This document shows positions 42,029-49,983 of a DNA stretch of 64,000 nt, in pieces (the first letter of the stretch is position 1; each line of letters opens with the position of its first letter). Origin of the DNA: Microvirga flocculans ATCC BAA-817. Lineage in GTDB: Bacteria > Pseudomonadota > Alphaproteobacteria > Rhizobiales > Beijerinckiaceae. The position numbers and the translations under genes were made by a program. The stretch spans positions 1 through 64,000 of the forward strand of contig NZ_JAEA01000003.1 of the NCBI RefSeq assembly GCF_000518665.1. Reading direction: 5' to 3'. A model generated the notes under the pieces. It searched no databases and was not told the DNA's origin. It saw only the letters and a program-made list of their open reading frames with translations.

Positions 42029-42421
42029 ATGAAGGGCGCCAAACTCCGGGTCGCCCGGCCCACGGACCGGCTCGAGGACATCGTGCGCTTCTACCGCGAC
42101 GGCCTCGGCTTCGAGGTCATCGCCTCCTTCGACGGCCACGACGGCTTCGACGGGCGGATGCTGGGCCATCCCCAGGCCCCCTGGCATCTGGAGTTCACGC
42201 ATCATCGCGGCCACACGGCCGGCCGCGCCCCGACCCAGGACAACCTGCTCGTCTTCTATCTTCCCGACCGCGCCGAATGGGAGGCCGCCGTCGCGCGCAT
42301 GCGCGCCCATGGCCATTCGCCCGTCCCCTCCTACAATCCCTATTGGGACCGGCAGGGACTCACCTTCGAGGACCCGGACGGCTATCGTATCGTGCTGCAG
42401 AGCATGGCTTGGGTGAAGTAA
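42029..42421 (+). CDS. VOC family protein (glyoxalase/dioxygenase superfamily)
   Basis: A 130-residue protein made of two beta-alpha-beta-beta-beta units. The first has TDRLEDIVRFYRDGLGFEVIASFDGHDGFDGRMLG and HLEFTHHRG with candidate metal ligands; the second has WEAAVARMRAHGHSPVPSYNPYWDRQGLTFEDPDGYRIVL with the usual F-x-DPDGY end. VOC proteins include lactoylglutathione lyases, dioxygenases and resistance proteins. This one is probably cytoplasmic with an unknown substrate. It lies 16 bp after the 87-residue gene and 40 bp before the LysE-type exporter. Confidence 0.88.
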   Translation: MKGAKLRVARPTDRLEDIVRFYRDGLGFEVIASFDGHDGFDGRMLGHPQAPWHLEFTHHRGHTAGRAPTQDNLLVFYLPDRAEWEAAVARMRAHGHSPVPSYNPYWDRQGLTFEDPDGYRIVLQSMAWVK

Positions 42422-42461
42422 GGGTCTTCGCTTGAAGCGAGGACCATGAGGACTCTCGATC

Positions 42462-43121
42462 ATGCTGGATCTCCCGGCCTTCCTGACCTTCTACACGGCC
42501 GTGCTGGCCCTTCAACTCGCACCCGGGCCCGACATGATTCTCCTGTTGAGCCGCGGCGTGGGCCAGGGACGGCGCACCGCCGTTCTCACCGCGATCGGCA
42601 TGACGCTGGTGGCCGGTCTCATCCAGCTTCCTCTCCTGGCATTGGGGGTGTCGTCCGTCATCCAGGCATCGCCCCTGGCCTTCGATCTGCTGCGTTGGTC
42701 GGGAGCGGCTTATCTGGTCTGGCTCGGAGGCAAGCTCGTCGTCGGATCCTTTCGCGGCTCCCATGGGCTGGAACGGAAAGCGGCGCAGCCGATTTCAGAC
42801 GCGGCCGCCCTTCGCCAAGGCATGATCAACAATCTGACCAACCCGAAGGCGATGGTGTTCATGCTGGCGTTCCTGCCGCAATTCGTCGATCCGACGAGCG
42901 CCTGGCCCGTGACGGGGCAATTGCTGTTTCTCGGTGCCGTACAGAAGATCTCCGGCTTCTTCGTGCTCGGAGGCGTCGCGCTGGGCGCGGGAGCGGTCGG
43001 AGACTGGCTCTCGCGCCGACCGGGCCTCATCGCCTGGCAGGAGCGCTTCGCCGGCCTCATCATGGTTGCGCTCGGCCTGCGCCTCGCTTTCAGCGGAGAT
43101 GCATCCGCGATGCGACGCTAA
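42462..43121 (+). CDS. LysE/RhtB family translocator
   Basis: A 219-residue inner-membrane protein with about six helices. The family signature is LALQLAPGPDMILLLSRGVGQGRRTAVLTAIGMTLVAG (about 15-52), and NNLTNPKAMVFMLAFLPQFVDP lies in the middle. LysE/RhtB proteins export amino acids such as homoserine, threonine or lysine. The end (LALGLRLAFSGDASAMRR region) is the last helix. It is downstream of the VOC gene and may share its transcript. The exported compound cannot be told from sequence. Confidence 0.9.
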   Translation: MLDLPAFLTFYTAVLALQLAPGPDMILLLSRGVGQGRRTAVLTAIGMTLVAGLIQLPLLALGVSSVIQASPLAFDLLRWSGAAYLVWLGGKLVVGSFRGSHGLERKAAQPISDAAALRQGMINNLTNPKAMVFMLAFLPQFVDPTSAWPVTGQLLFLGAVQKISGFFVLGGVALGAGAVGDWLSRRPGLIAWQERFAGLIMVALGLRLAFSGDASAMRR

Positions 43122-43139
43122 TGCCCGAGGGAAATAGTT

Positions 43140-43751
43140 TCATCCACCGATGTCACTCAGAATCTTGTGCAATGGCCTTTCGTTCGTCCAAAGCGCAGCG
43201 CTCCAGCCCATCGCCTTAGCGCCCTGCACATTTCTAGCAGCGTCATCGATTAGAAGAATGTCGCTTGGATTAAAGCCAGTCCGTGCAACCACAGCGCGGA
43301 AAAATTCCGGCTCAGGCTTTTTGGCGCCGATCTGAGCGGAATATTGAATGCTATCGACGTGTTTAGCCAAGCCGAGTTTATCCAAAAGGTATTTTGCCCT
43401 TAGGTGCTCCTGATTGGTCGCAAGATGGATCTGAATTCCGGAGGACCGGAGTTGGATAAGATCGGCCAATAGGCTCTCGTCCAAGCGCGCATCCCTTGAG
43501 AACCAGTATTCGATCAGCTGCTCGGCAGTGAGATGTGGAGCAATCTTCCGCAAAACCGGTCGAAGTCGATCAGCAAGCGCGGCCCGACCGATGACGATCT
43601 CATCCCAATACACGGCGAAAAATTCTCGATGGAGATCGTCGGCAGATATTCCAAGATCAGCCTCAAGCGACATCGACCAATGGCGGCCATCATCTGATCT
43701 TCCTCGAACCAGCACACCATCGACGTCCACCATGATGGCCCTGATCGGCAT
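43140..43751 (-). CDS. HAD family hydrolase
   Basis: A 203-residue haloacid-dehalogenase-type phosphatase. Motif I is MVDVDGVLV (Asp9, Asp11), motif II is around IHLATNQEHLR, motif III Lys is in IGAKKPEPEFF, and motif IV is DILLIDDAARNVQGAKAMGW. The helical cap lies between about residues 15 and 90. It resembles the putative phosphoglycolate phosphatase/epoxide-hydrolase-like subgroup. Its codon use is visibly more AT-rich than that of its neighbours, which points to separate acquisition. It ends 18 bp from the LysE stop (convergent) and starts 3 bp from the pyrC stop. Confidence 0.87.
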   Translation of the reverse strand: MPIRAIMVDVDGVLVRGRSDDGRHWSMSLEADLGISADDLHREFFAVYWDEIVIGRAALADRLRPVLRKIAPHLTAEQLIEYWFSRDARLDESLLADLIQLRSSGIQIHLATNQEHLRAKYLLDKLGLAKHVDSIQYSAQIGAKKPEPEFFRAVVARTGFNPSDILLIDDAARNVQGAKAMGWSAALWTNERPLHKILSDIGG

Positions 43752-43754
43752 GGA

Positions 43755-45092
43755 TCATTCTCCGCCTTGCGTCTCCTCGAACCGAACCACCTCACCCTGC
43801 GATGGCGTTTCGAGCGAGCCGTCCCACATCACCACGTTGCCACGCACGACCGTGCCGATGGGCCAGCCAGTGACCTTCTTGCCGTCGTAAGGGGTCCAGC
43901 CGCATTTCGATGCGATCCAGTCGTTCGTGATCGTCTCGGTGCGCTTCAGGTCGACCACGGTGAAGTCCGCATCGTACCCGACGGCGATGCGGCCCTTGTT
44001 CGCGATGCCGAAGAGGCGCTTGGGACCCGCGCTCGTGAGATCGACGAAGCGCTCCAGCGTCAGCCTGCTCGCGTTCACATGATCGAGCATGATCGGCACG
44101 AGCGTCTGCACGCCGGTCATGCCGGAGGGCGTGTTGGGATAGGTCTTGTCCTTTTCCTCGCGCGTATGCGGCGCGTGATCGGAGCCGAGAATGTCGGCGA
44201 TGCCTTCGTCCAGCCCCTGCCACAGCGCCGCGCGATGCGCCTCGTCGCGCACGGGCGGGTTCATCTGGATATAGGTGCCGAGACGCTCGTAATCCTCGGG
44301 GCCGGCGAGCGTCAGGTGATGGGGCGTGACCTCCACCGTGACGAGATCCTTGTGGTCCTTCAGGAGCGCCATTTCCTCGGCGGTGGTGACGTGCAGCACA
44401 TGGATGCGCGCGCCCGTATCCCGCGCGATGCGCACGAGGCGCTGCGTGCAGGCAAGCGCCACTTCCGCCGAACGCCAGACGGGATGCGAACGCGGATCGC
44501 CCTCGATGCGCAGATCCTTGCGCGCGCGCAGCATCGCCTCGTCCTCGGAATGGAAGGCGGCGCGGCGGCGGGTCCGGCGCAGGATGGTGGCGATGCCCTC
44601 GTCGTCCTCGACGAGGAGCGAGCCGGTGGACGAGCCCATGAACACCTTGATGCCGGCGGCGCCCGGCAGGCGCTCCAGCTCCGGCACGTCCTTCGCGTTC
44701 TCATGCGTGCCGCCCACCCAGAAGGCGAAATCGCAATGCATGCGATGATGCCCGCGGCGCACCTTGTCGGCGAGCGCCTCGGGCGTCGTGGTCTGCGGGT
44801 CGGTGTTGGGCATCTCGAACACGGCCGTGACGCCGCCCATGACGGCCGAGCGGGAACCGGTCTCCAGATCCTCCTTGTGGTCGAGGCCGGGCTCGCGGAA
44901 ATGGACCTGGGTGTCGATGACGCCGGGCAGGATATGCAGGCCCCGGCAATCGATCTCCCGCGCGGCGGAGGCTTGCGACAGGTCGCCGATGGCGGCGATC
45001 CGCCCGTTGCGCACGCCGATGTCGCGCTCCACGCGCCCGTCGTGGTTCACGACGACGCCGCCTTTGAGGATCAGGTCGAAGGTCTGGGGCAT
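43755..45092 (-). CDS. pyrC: Dihydroorotase
   Basis: A 445-residue type I dihydroorotase. Metal motifs: DTQVHFREPG (about 59-68, HxH), the lysine region in GIKVFMGSSTG (about 147-157), a histidine in AFHSED, HVLHVTTAEE and the aspartate in GSDHAPHTREEKD. Dihydroorotase cyclises carbamoyl aspartate to dihydroorotate in de novo pyrimidine synthesis. This long form is related to the allantoinase/hydantoinase branch, and EPGLDHKED with the SDHAP motif fits dihydroorotase. The ATG at 45092 is the homology start; the open frame continues upstream but overlaps the divergent ygfZ promoter. It lies far from the dihydropyrimidinase and appears unrelated to that operon. Confidence 0.9.
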   Translation of the reverse strand: MPQTFDLILKGGVVVNHDGRVERDIGVRNGRIAAIGDLSQASAAREIDCRGLHILPGVIDTQVHFREPGLDHKEDLETGSRSAVMGGVTAVFEMPNTDPQTTTPEALADKVRRGHHRMHCDFAFWVGGTHENAKDVPELERLPGAAGIKVFMGSSTGSLLVEDDEGIATILRRTRRRAAFHSEDEAMLRARKDLRIEGDPRSHPVWRSAEVALACTQRLVRIARDTGARIHVLHVTTAEEMALLKDHKDLVTVEVTPHHLTLAGPEDYERLGTYIQMNPPVRDEAHRAALWQGLDEGIADILGSDHAPHTREEKDKTYPNTPSGMTGVQTLVPIMLDHVNASRLTLERFVDLTSAGPKRLFGIANKGRIAVGYDADFTVVDLKRTETITNDWIASKCGWTPYDGKKVTGWPIGTVVRGNVVMWDGSLETPSQGEVVRFEETQGGE

Positions 45093-45168
45093 GGCAATCT
45101 CATCCCTTGAGGCCGCTGCGGAACGGGCATATGTCACGCATCCATCTTGAGCAAGGGGAGCGCAGCAC

Positions 45169-46035
45169 ATGCCGTCAGTCCATCTGGCCGACCGTGGCGT
45201 GGTAAGGGTTTCAGGCGAGGACGCCAAGAGTTTTCTCGACAACCTCATCACCTGCGACCTCGACCGCGTCACGCCGGAGACCGCCCGGCTCGGTGCCCTG
45301 CTGACGCCCCAGGGCAAGATCCTGTTCGACTTTCTCGTTCTCCAGGCCCCGGAGGATATCGGCGGCTCCTATTACCTCGACTGCCTCAAGGTCTTCGCGC
45401 CCGACCTCGCCAAGCGCCTCGGCTTCTACAAGCTGCGGGCGAAGATTGCGGTGGAGGACCTGTCGGGTTCCCTCGCCGTGGTGGCGGGCTGGGATGCGCC
45501 CCGGCCGGAGGACGAGGCCGGGCTCGTGGTTGCGGACCCGCGCCTGCCCGCCCTCGGCTGGCGCGCCATCGTGGCGACCCAGGATGCGGCGGAATTCGCA
45601 AAGGATCCGGCAGAGGCCTATCACGCCCACCGCATCGCCCTCGGGGTGCCCGAGGGCGGCCGCGACTTCCTCTTCGGGGACGCCTTCCCCCACGAGGCGC
45701 TGATGGATCAGCTCAACGGGGTCGATTTCGACAAGGGCTGCTACGTGGGCCAGGAGGTGGTCTCCCGCATGCAGCACCGGGGCACCGCCCGCACCCGGAT
45801 CGTGCCGGCGCGCTACGAGGGCGGCTTCGCGGCGGAAACGGGGGTCGAGGTCATGGCCGGAGACAAGATCCTGGGCAAGACGGGAACGGGAGCCGAAGGG
45901 CGCGGGCTCGTGATGATCCGCCTCGACCGGGCGGAGGACGCGCTCAAGGCGGGCGAGACCATCAGGGCGGGCGGCATTCCCGTCAGGCTGGAAAAGCCGT
46001 CCTGGATCGGCTTTCCCTTCCCGGGAGAACCGTAA
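45169..46035 (+). CDS. ygfZ: Folate-binding protein YgfZ (tRNA modification / Fe-S assembly)
   Basis: A 288-residue GcvT-fold protein. The YgfZ signature KGCYVGQEV is at about residues 189-197 (the conserved cysteine in K-G-C-Y-x-G-Q-E), in the context FDKGCYVGQEVVSRMQHRG. The N-terminus VRVSGEDAKSFLDNLITCDLDRV is typical. YgfZ helps assembly or repair of certain Fe-S enzymes, such as MiaB, with folate. The length is normal for alphaproteobacteria. It is divergent from pyrC with 76 bp between the starts. Confidence 0.93.
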   Translation: MPSVHLADRGVVRVSGEDAKSFLDNLITCDLDRVTPETARLGALLTPQGKILFDFLVLQAPEDIGGSYYLDCLKVFAPDLAKRLGFYKLRAKIAVEDLSGSLAVVAGWDAPRPEDEAGLVVADPRLPALGWRAIVATQDAAEFAKDPAEAYHAHRIALGVPEGGRDFLFGDAFPHEALMDQLNGVDFDKGCYVGQEVVSRMQHRGTARTRIVPARYEGGFAAETGVEVMAGDKILGKTGTGAEGRGLVMIRLDRAEDALKAGETIRAGGIPVRLEKPSWIGFPFPGEP

Positions 46036-46071
46036 AACCGCCCCTGCCCGCGATAAAGCCAAGCTTCGGCA

Positions 46072-46096
46072 GGAACAAAGACCTCACGAAAACGTT
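46072..46096 (+). promoter_or_regulatory. EcfG (general stress) promoter for the hybrid histidine kinase
   Basis: GGAAC (46072-46076), a 16-bp spacer and CGTT (46093-46096) is an exact match to the EcfG-type sigma factor consensus of alphaproteobacteria. It lies about 67 bp upstream of the kinase start and just after the ygfZ stop. Consensus from established knowledge; the match is seen in sequence. Confidence 0.65.
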
Positions 46097-46163
46097 ACAG
46101 TCCACCGACCTGCCGAAGACGGCACTTCAAGCGCACGTGCGTGTCGGCGGCTGGGGAAATTGG

Positions 46164-48110
46164 ATGAACGCGGTTCACAGTATCGGATCGATGCCCTCCG
46201 AAGGGCGGTTTCAGCTTCTCGTCGATGCGGTGACCGACTACGCCATCTACATGCTCGACCCGACCGGTATCGTTTCCAGCTGGAACGCGGGCGCCCAACG
46301 CTTTAAGGGCTATGTGGAAAGCGAGATCCTGGGCGAGCACTTCTCGAAGTTCTACACCGAGGAGGACCGCGCCACCGGCCTGCCCCGGCGCGCGCTGGAG
46401 ACGGCGGCCCGCGAAGGCCGGTTCGAGGCGGAAGGCTGGCGCGTGCGCAAGGACGGCACGCGCTTCTGGGCCCATGTGATCATCGACCCGATCCGCGATC
46501 CCCGCGGGCAGCTGATCGGCTTCGCCAAGGTGACGCGCGACATCACCGAGCGTTGGAAAACGCAGCAGGCGCTTCGGGAGAGCGAGGAGCGCTTCCGCCT
46601 GCTCGTGCAGGGCGTCATCGACTATGCGATCTACATGCTCGACCCGCAGGGCAACATCACCAACTGGAACGCGGGCGCGCAGCGGATCAAGGGCTACTCG
46701 AAGGACGAGATCGTCGGCCAGCACTTCTCGAAGTTCTACACCGAGGAGGACCGCGCCACCGAGCTGCCCCGGCGCGCGCTGGAGACGGCAGCGCGTGAAG
46801 GCCGGTTCGAGGCGGAAGGCTGGCGCGTGCGCAAGGACGGCACGCGCTTCTGGGCGAGCGTCGTCATCGACTCGATCCGCGACGAGCAGGGGGAACTGAT
46901 CGGCTTCGCCAAGGTCACCCGTGACATCACCGAGCGCCGCGAGGCGCAGGAGGCCCTCGCCCAGGCGCAGGCGGCCCTGTTCCAGGCCCAGAAGATGGAA
47001 GCCGTCGGGCAGCTCACGGGCGGCGTGGCTCACGACTTCAACAACCTGCTGACGATTATCGTCAACAGCCTGGACCTCTTGAGCCGCAACACGCGCGATG
47101 CCCGCGACATGCGCCTCATCGAGAGCGCCCAGCACGCGGCCCAGCGCGGGGCGAAGCTGACGCAGCAGCTTCTGGCCTTCTCCCGCCGCCAGCCGCTGCA
47201 GCCCGCCCTGCACAACCCGAACACCCTGATCGAAGGCTTCGAGGCGATCCTGCGGCGAGCCTGCGGAGAACTGGTGGGAATGCAGCTTTCCCTTGCGCCG
47301 CGCATCCGGCCGGTTTCGGTCGACGGGCCGCAATTCGAGGCGGCCCTGCTCAACCTCATCGTCAATGCCCGCGATGCCATGCCGGAAGGCGGCGAGCTGA
47401 AGATCGCGACGGCCAACGTGACCTTGAGCGAAGCGGATCGAGCCTCGTCCGGGCTGGAGCCCGGCCATTACATTTCCGTCACGGTGGAGGATACGGGCTC
47501 CGGCATGACGCCCGAGGTTCTCAGCCGCGTCTTCGAACCCTTCTTCACCACGAAGGATGTCGGCAAGGGCACCGGACTCGGCCTGAGCCAGGTCTACGGG
47601 TTCGTCACCCAGTCGGGCGGACACATCAAGATCGAGAGCACCCCTGGCCGCGGCACCAGCGTTGTCCTTCTGCTGCCGGCCCAAAACGACGGGGAAGAAA
47701 CCGTGGACGACGAGGGCGATACGGCACGCCCGGCCCGTGACAGCGCCGGGACCGTGCTGATCGTCGAGGACGAGCCCGCCGTGATGGAAGTGGCGAGCGA
47801 GATCTTCGACAGCCTGGGCTATGATGTCCTGACCGCCTCGGACGCCAACGGCGCGATTGCCGTTCTGGAGAGCGACGCAACTATCGACGTGCTGTTCACG
47901 GATGTGGTCATGCCCAACGGCATGAACGGCGTGCAACTGTCCCGGAAGGCCTATGAGATACGGCCCACCCTCAAGATCTTGCTGGCCTCCGGCTATCCCA
48001 TGTCCGCCCTGCCGGCCGAGGGCTTGAGCGCAGGCGTTGCCTTCATCAGCAAGCCCTACCGCTGGACGGAGCTCGCCGACAAGCTGCGGGTGCTCCGGTC
48101 GGGAGCCTGA
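46164..48110 (+). CDS. Tandem-PAS hybrid histidine kinase
   Basis: A 648-residue soluble sensor kinase. Two near-identical PAS domains (about 15-131 and 143-259, offset 128 codons) are followed by a HisKA domain with phosphorylation site His290 (GGVAHDFNNLL), a HATPase domain (NLIVNARDAMPEG, DTGSGM, GTGLGLSQVYGF) and a C-terminal receiver whose acceptor is near Asp580 (DVLFTDVVMP). PAS copies contain NAGAQR and FSKFYTEEDRAT, a form seen in blue-light or haem/flavin PAS relatives, but no LOV-type cysteine motif is evident. No membrane helix. The ATG at 46164 has GGGGAA upstream. An EcfG-type promoter precedes it, so it probably acts in general stress signalling. Confidence 0.94.
   Translation: MNAVHSIGSMPSEGRFQLLVDAVTDYAIYMLDPTGIVSSWNAGAQRFKGYVESEILGEHFSKFYTEEDRATGLPRRALETAAREGRFEAEGWRVRKDGTRFWAHVIIDPIRDPRGQLIGFAKVTRDITERWKTQQALRESEERFRLLVQGVIDYAIYMLDPQGNITNWNAGAQRIKGYSKDEIVGQHFSKFYTEEDRATELPRRALETAAREGRFEAEGWRVRKDGTRFWASVVIDSIRDEQGELIGFAKVTRDITERREAQEALAQAQAALFQAQKMEAVGQLTGGVAHDFNNLLTIIVNSLDLLSRNTRDARDMRLIESAQHAAQRGAKLTQQLLAFSRRQPLQPALHNPNTLIEGFEAILRRACGELVGMQLSLAPRIRPVSVDGPQFEAALLNLIVNARDAMPEGGELKIATANVTLSEADRASSGLEPGHYISVTVEDTGSGMTPEVLSRVFEPFFTTKDVGKGTGLGLSQVYGFVTQSGGHIKIESTPGRGTSVVLLLPAQNDGEETVDDEGDTARPARDSAGTVLIVEDEPAVMEVASEIFDSLGYDVLTASDANGAIAVLESDATIDVLFTDVVMPNGMNGVQLSRKAYEIRPTLKILLASGYPMSALPAEGLSAGVAFISKPYRWTELADKLRVLRSGA
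46219..46946 (+). repeat. Intragenic tandem duplication of the PAS-coding segment (period 384 bp)
   Basis: The segments beginning near 46219 and 46603 encode two copies of one PAS domain. Long stretches are identical in DNA, for example the FSKFYTEEDRAT block starting at 46338 and again at 46722 (384 bp, 128 codons apart), and the GWRVRKDGTRFWA block. This points to a recent duplication or ongoing gene conversion. Confidence 0.85.
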
Positions 48111-48209
48111 AGGCCCATCGCCCCGCGTGATGTGTCGCATCCGCAAATTTGATTGGTCTATCCGATTGCCCGTCTCTAGCATCCGGCGCGATCTAAGACG
48201 GGCCACGCC

Positions 48210-48857
48210 ATGTATCAGCCGCCGCATTTTCGCGAGGACAGCCTCGCGGTTCAACATGCCCTCATGCGGGCCCATCCGCTCGGGCTTCTGGTGACGCTCG
48301 GAAGCGCGGGGCTCGTAGCCAACCCCGTCCCCTTTGTGCTCGATGCCGCCCCCTCGGCTTGCGGCACGCTCAGGGCTCATCTGTCGCGGGCCAATCCCCA
48401 ATGGCAGGATTTCGATGCGTCGCAGGAAGCCCTCGTCGTCTTCCAGGGGCCTGAAACCTACATCACGCCCTCCTGGTATGCGGCCAAGCGCGAGCACGGC
48501 AAGGTGGTCCCGACCTGGAACTACGCCATCGTGCAGGCCTATGGCCGCATGCGGGTCATCGACGATCCGGACTGGCTCCTGCAGCAGATCACCGCCATAA
48601 CCGACGCGCAGGAAGGCGCACAGCCGGAGCCTTGGGCGGTGAGCGATGCGCCGGCCCCGTTCGTGACGGCGCAGCTCAAGGGCATCGTCGGCGTGGAGAT
48701 CGAGATCAACCGGATCGAGGGCAAGTGGAAGGTCAGCCAGAACCGTTCGGAGGCGGACCGGCTGGGCGTCGCGGCTGGCCTGCGGAGCTCGCAGGACGAT
48801 GCTTCGCAGCGAATGGCGGATCTGGTGGATGCGCGAGGAGCCCTGCCCGTTGGCTGA
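48210..48857 (+). CDS. FMN-binding negative regulator, PaiB family
   Basis: A 215-residue protein of the PaiB split-barrel FMN-binding fold. Features: MYQPPHFREDSLAVQHALMRAHPLGLLVT at the N-terminus, NPVPFVLD, LRAHLSRANPQW, the YITPSWYAAKREHGKVVPTWNYAIVQAYGRM core, and KGIVGVEIEINRIEGKWKVSQNR near the C-terminus. In Bacillus PaiB works beside PaiA, an N-acetyltransferase for polyamines. Here it overlaps a GNAT gene by 8 bp, a similar pairing. It may bind flavin or haem; its regulatory role here is inference. Confidence 0.9.
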   Translation: MYQPPHFREDSLAVQHALMRAHPLGLLVTLGSAGLVANPVPFVLDAAPSACGTLRAHLSRANPQWQDFDASQEALVVFQGPETYITPSWYAAKREHGKVVPTWNYAIVQAYGRMRVIDDPDWLLQQITAITDAQEGAQPEPWAVSDAPAPFVTAQLKGIVGVEIEINRIEGKWKVSQNRSEADRLGVAAGLRSSQDDASQRMADLVDARGALPVG

Positions 48858-49317
48858 CGAACTCGCGCCACGGGTCGAGGCCTGCACCCTGAAGGCGCTC
48901 GACGAATGGATTGCCCTGCGTCATGCCCTCTGGCCGAGCGCTCCGGCCGAAGAGCACCGCTCCGAGGCGCAGGCCATGCTCTGGGAGCAGAAGAAAGCCA
49001 TAGCGTTTCTCGTGCGCCTGGCCGACGGCACGGCGGCAGGCTTTGCGGAAGCGTCGCTCCGCCACGATTACGTGAATGGCTGCGCCAGTTCGCCCGTGGC
49101 CTTCCTGGAAGGGATCTACGTGCGACCGGATCGTCGCAGGCAGGGGCTTGCACGGCTGCTGTGCCTAGCCGTGGAGGAATGGGCCCGGGGCCTTGGCTGT
49201 CGCGAACTGGCCTCCGACGTCGAACTCCACAATACCGGCTCGCAGACAATGCACGACGCCCTCGGCTTCGAGGAGACGGAGCGGGTCGTGTACTACCGCA
49301 AGACGCTTCCCTCCTGA
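48850..49317 (+). CDS. GNAT acetyltransferase, aminoglycoside 6'-N-acetyltransferase-like
   Basis: A 155-residue GNAT protein that resembles AAC(6')-I enzymes over its length: LDEWIALRHALWPSAPAEEHRSEAQ, FAEASLRHDYVNGCASSPVAFLEGIYVRPDRRRQGLARLL (acetyl-CoA loop R/Q-x-x-G-x-G/A) and the tail LHNTGSQTMHDALGFEETERVVYYRK. AAC(6') acetylates the 6' amine of aminoglycosides. I use the TTG at 48850: AGGAG lies 9 bp upstream and the length then fits the family. An ATG at 48799 would overlap PaiB by 59 bp. Translation is coupled to the paiB-like gene, so the natural substrate may instead be a polyamine. Confidence 0.8.
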   Translation: MADELAPRVEACTLKALDEWIALRHALWPSAPAEEHRSEAQAMLWEQKKAIAFLVRLADGTAAGFAEASLRHDYVNGCASSPVAFLEGIYVRPDRRRQGLARLLCLAVEEWARGLGCRELASDVELHNTGSQTMHDALGFEETERVVYYRKTLPS

Positions 49318-49374
49318 CGGATTCCGTCGGGGGCGGATCTTTCTGTTTGCCCGCAGTCCCGCTACACAGGTCGC

Positions 49375-49983
49375 ATGACTGACGGACTCATCTTTCATCC
49401 CGACGGCAAGGCCCGCTGCTGGTGGCCCGGCACCGACCCGCTTTACGTCACCTATCACGATACGGAATGGGGCGTGCCGGAATTCGACGACCGCGCCCTT
49501 TTCGAAAAGCTCATTCTCGACGGGTTCCAGGCCGGGCTGTCCTGGATCACGATTTTGCGCAAGCGCGAGAACTTCCGGAAGGCGTTCTCCGGGTTCGAGC
49601 CCGAGAAGATCGTCCGGTTCACCCCGCCCAAGGTCGAGAAGCTGATGCTCGATGCGGGGATCGTGCGCAACCGCGCCAAGATCGAGGCGACGATGGCGGG
49701 AGCGAGGGCCTGGCTCGACATCCAGGAGCGCGGCGGCTTCTCGCAGTTCCTATGGAACTTCGTCGACGGGCGGCCGATCCAGAACAACCTCAAGAACCGC
49801 TCCCAGGTCCAGGCGGAAACCGACGTCTCGCGGCGCATCTCGAAGGCGCTGAAGGCGGAAGGGTTCAACTTCGTCGGCCCCACCATCGTCTATGCCTTCA
49901 TGCAGGCGGTAGGCATGGTGAACGACCACCTTGTGGGCTGTTACCGCCACGAGGAATGCGCAGCGATCGCCGAGAAGCTCTGA
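49375..49983 (+). CDS. tag: DNA-3-methyladenine glycosylase I
   Basis: A 202-residue repair enzyme that excises 3-methyladenine. The Tag signature is GKARCWWPGTDPLYVTYHDTEWGVP, with the first two zinc ligands Cys15 and His29. Further features are LFEKLILDGFQAGLSWITILRKRENFRKAFSGF, the VRNRAKIEATM segment, and the C-terminal zinc ligands in MVNDHLVGCYRH. All four zinc ligands are present, so the protein should be active. Its stop overlaps the start of the HD hydrolase gene (TGATG), which suggests coupled translation. Confidence 0.95.
   Translation: MTDGLIFHPDGKARCWWPGTDPLYVTYHDTEWGVPEFDDRALFEKLILDGFQAGLSWITILRKRENFRKAFSGFEPEKIVRFTPPKVEKLMLDAGIVRNRAKIEATMAGARAWLDIQERGGFSQFLWNFVDGRPIQNNLKNRSQVQAETDVSRRISKALKAEGFNFVGPTIVYAFMQAVGMVNDHLVGCYRHEECAAIAEKL

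Noticed and set aside
46095..48887. A 930-codon open frame on the minus strand opposite the kinase and PaiB genes
   Set aside because: It is an antisense shadow caused by high GC. It has no ribosome site, no recognisable domain and low-complexity Arg/Leu/His composition, while the plus strand carries clear kinase and PaiB motifs.
49315..49330. GACGGATTCCGTC as a terminator after the acetyltransferase gene
   Set aside because: The palindrome has almost no loop and no T tract, so it cannot form a normal intrinsic terminator.
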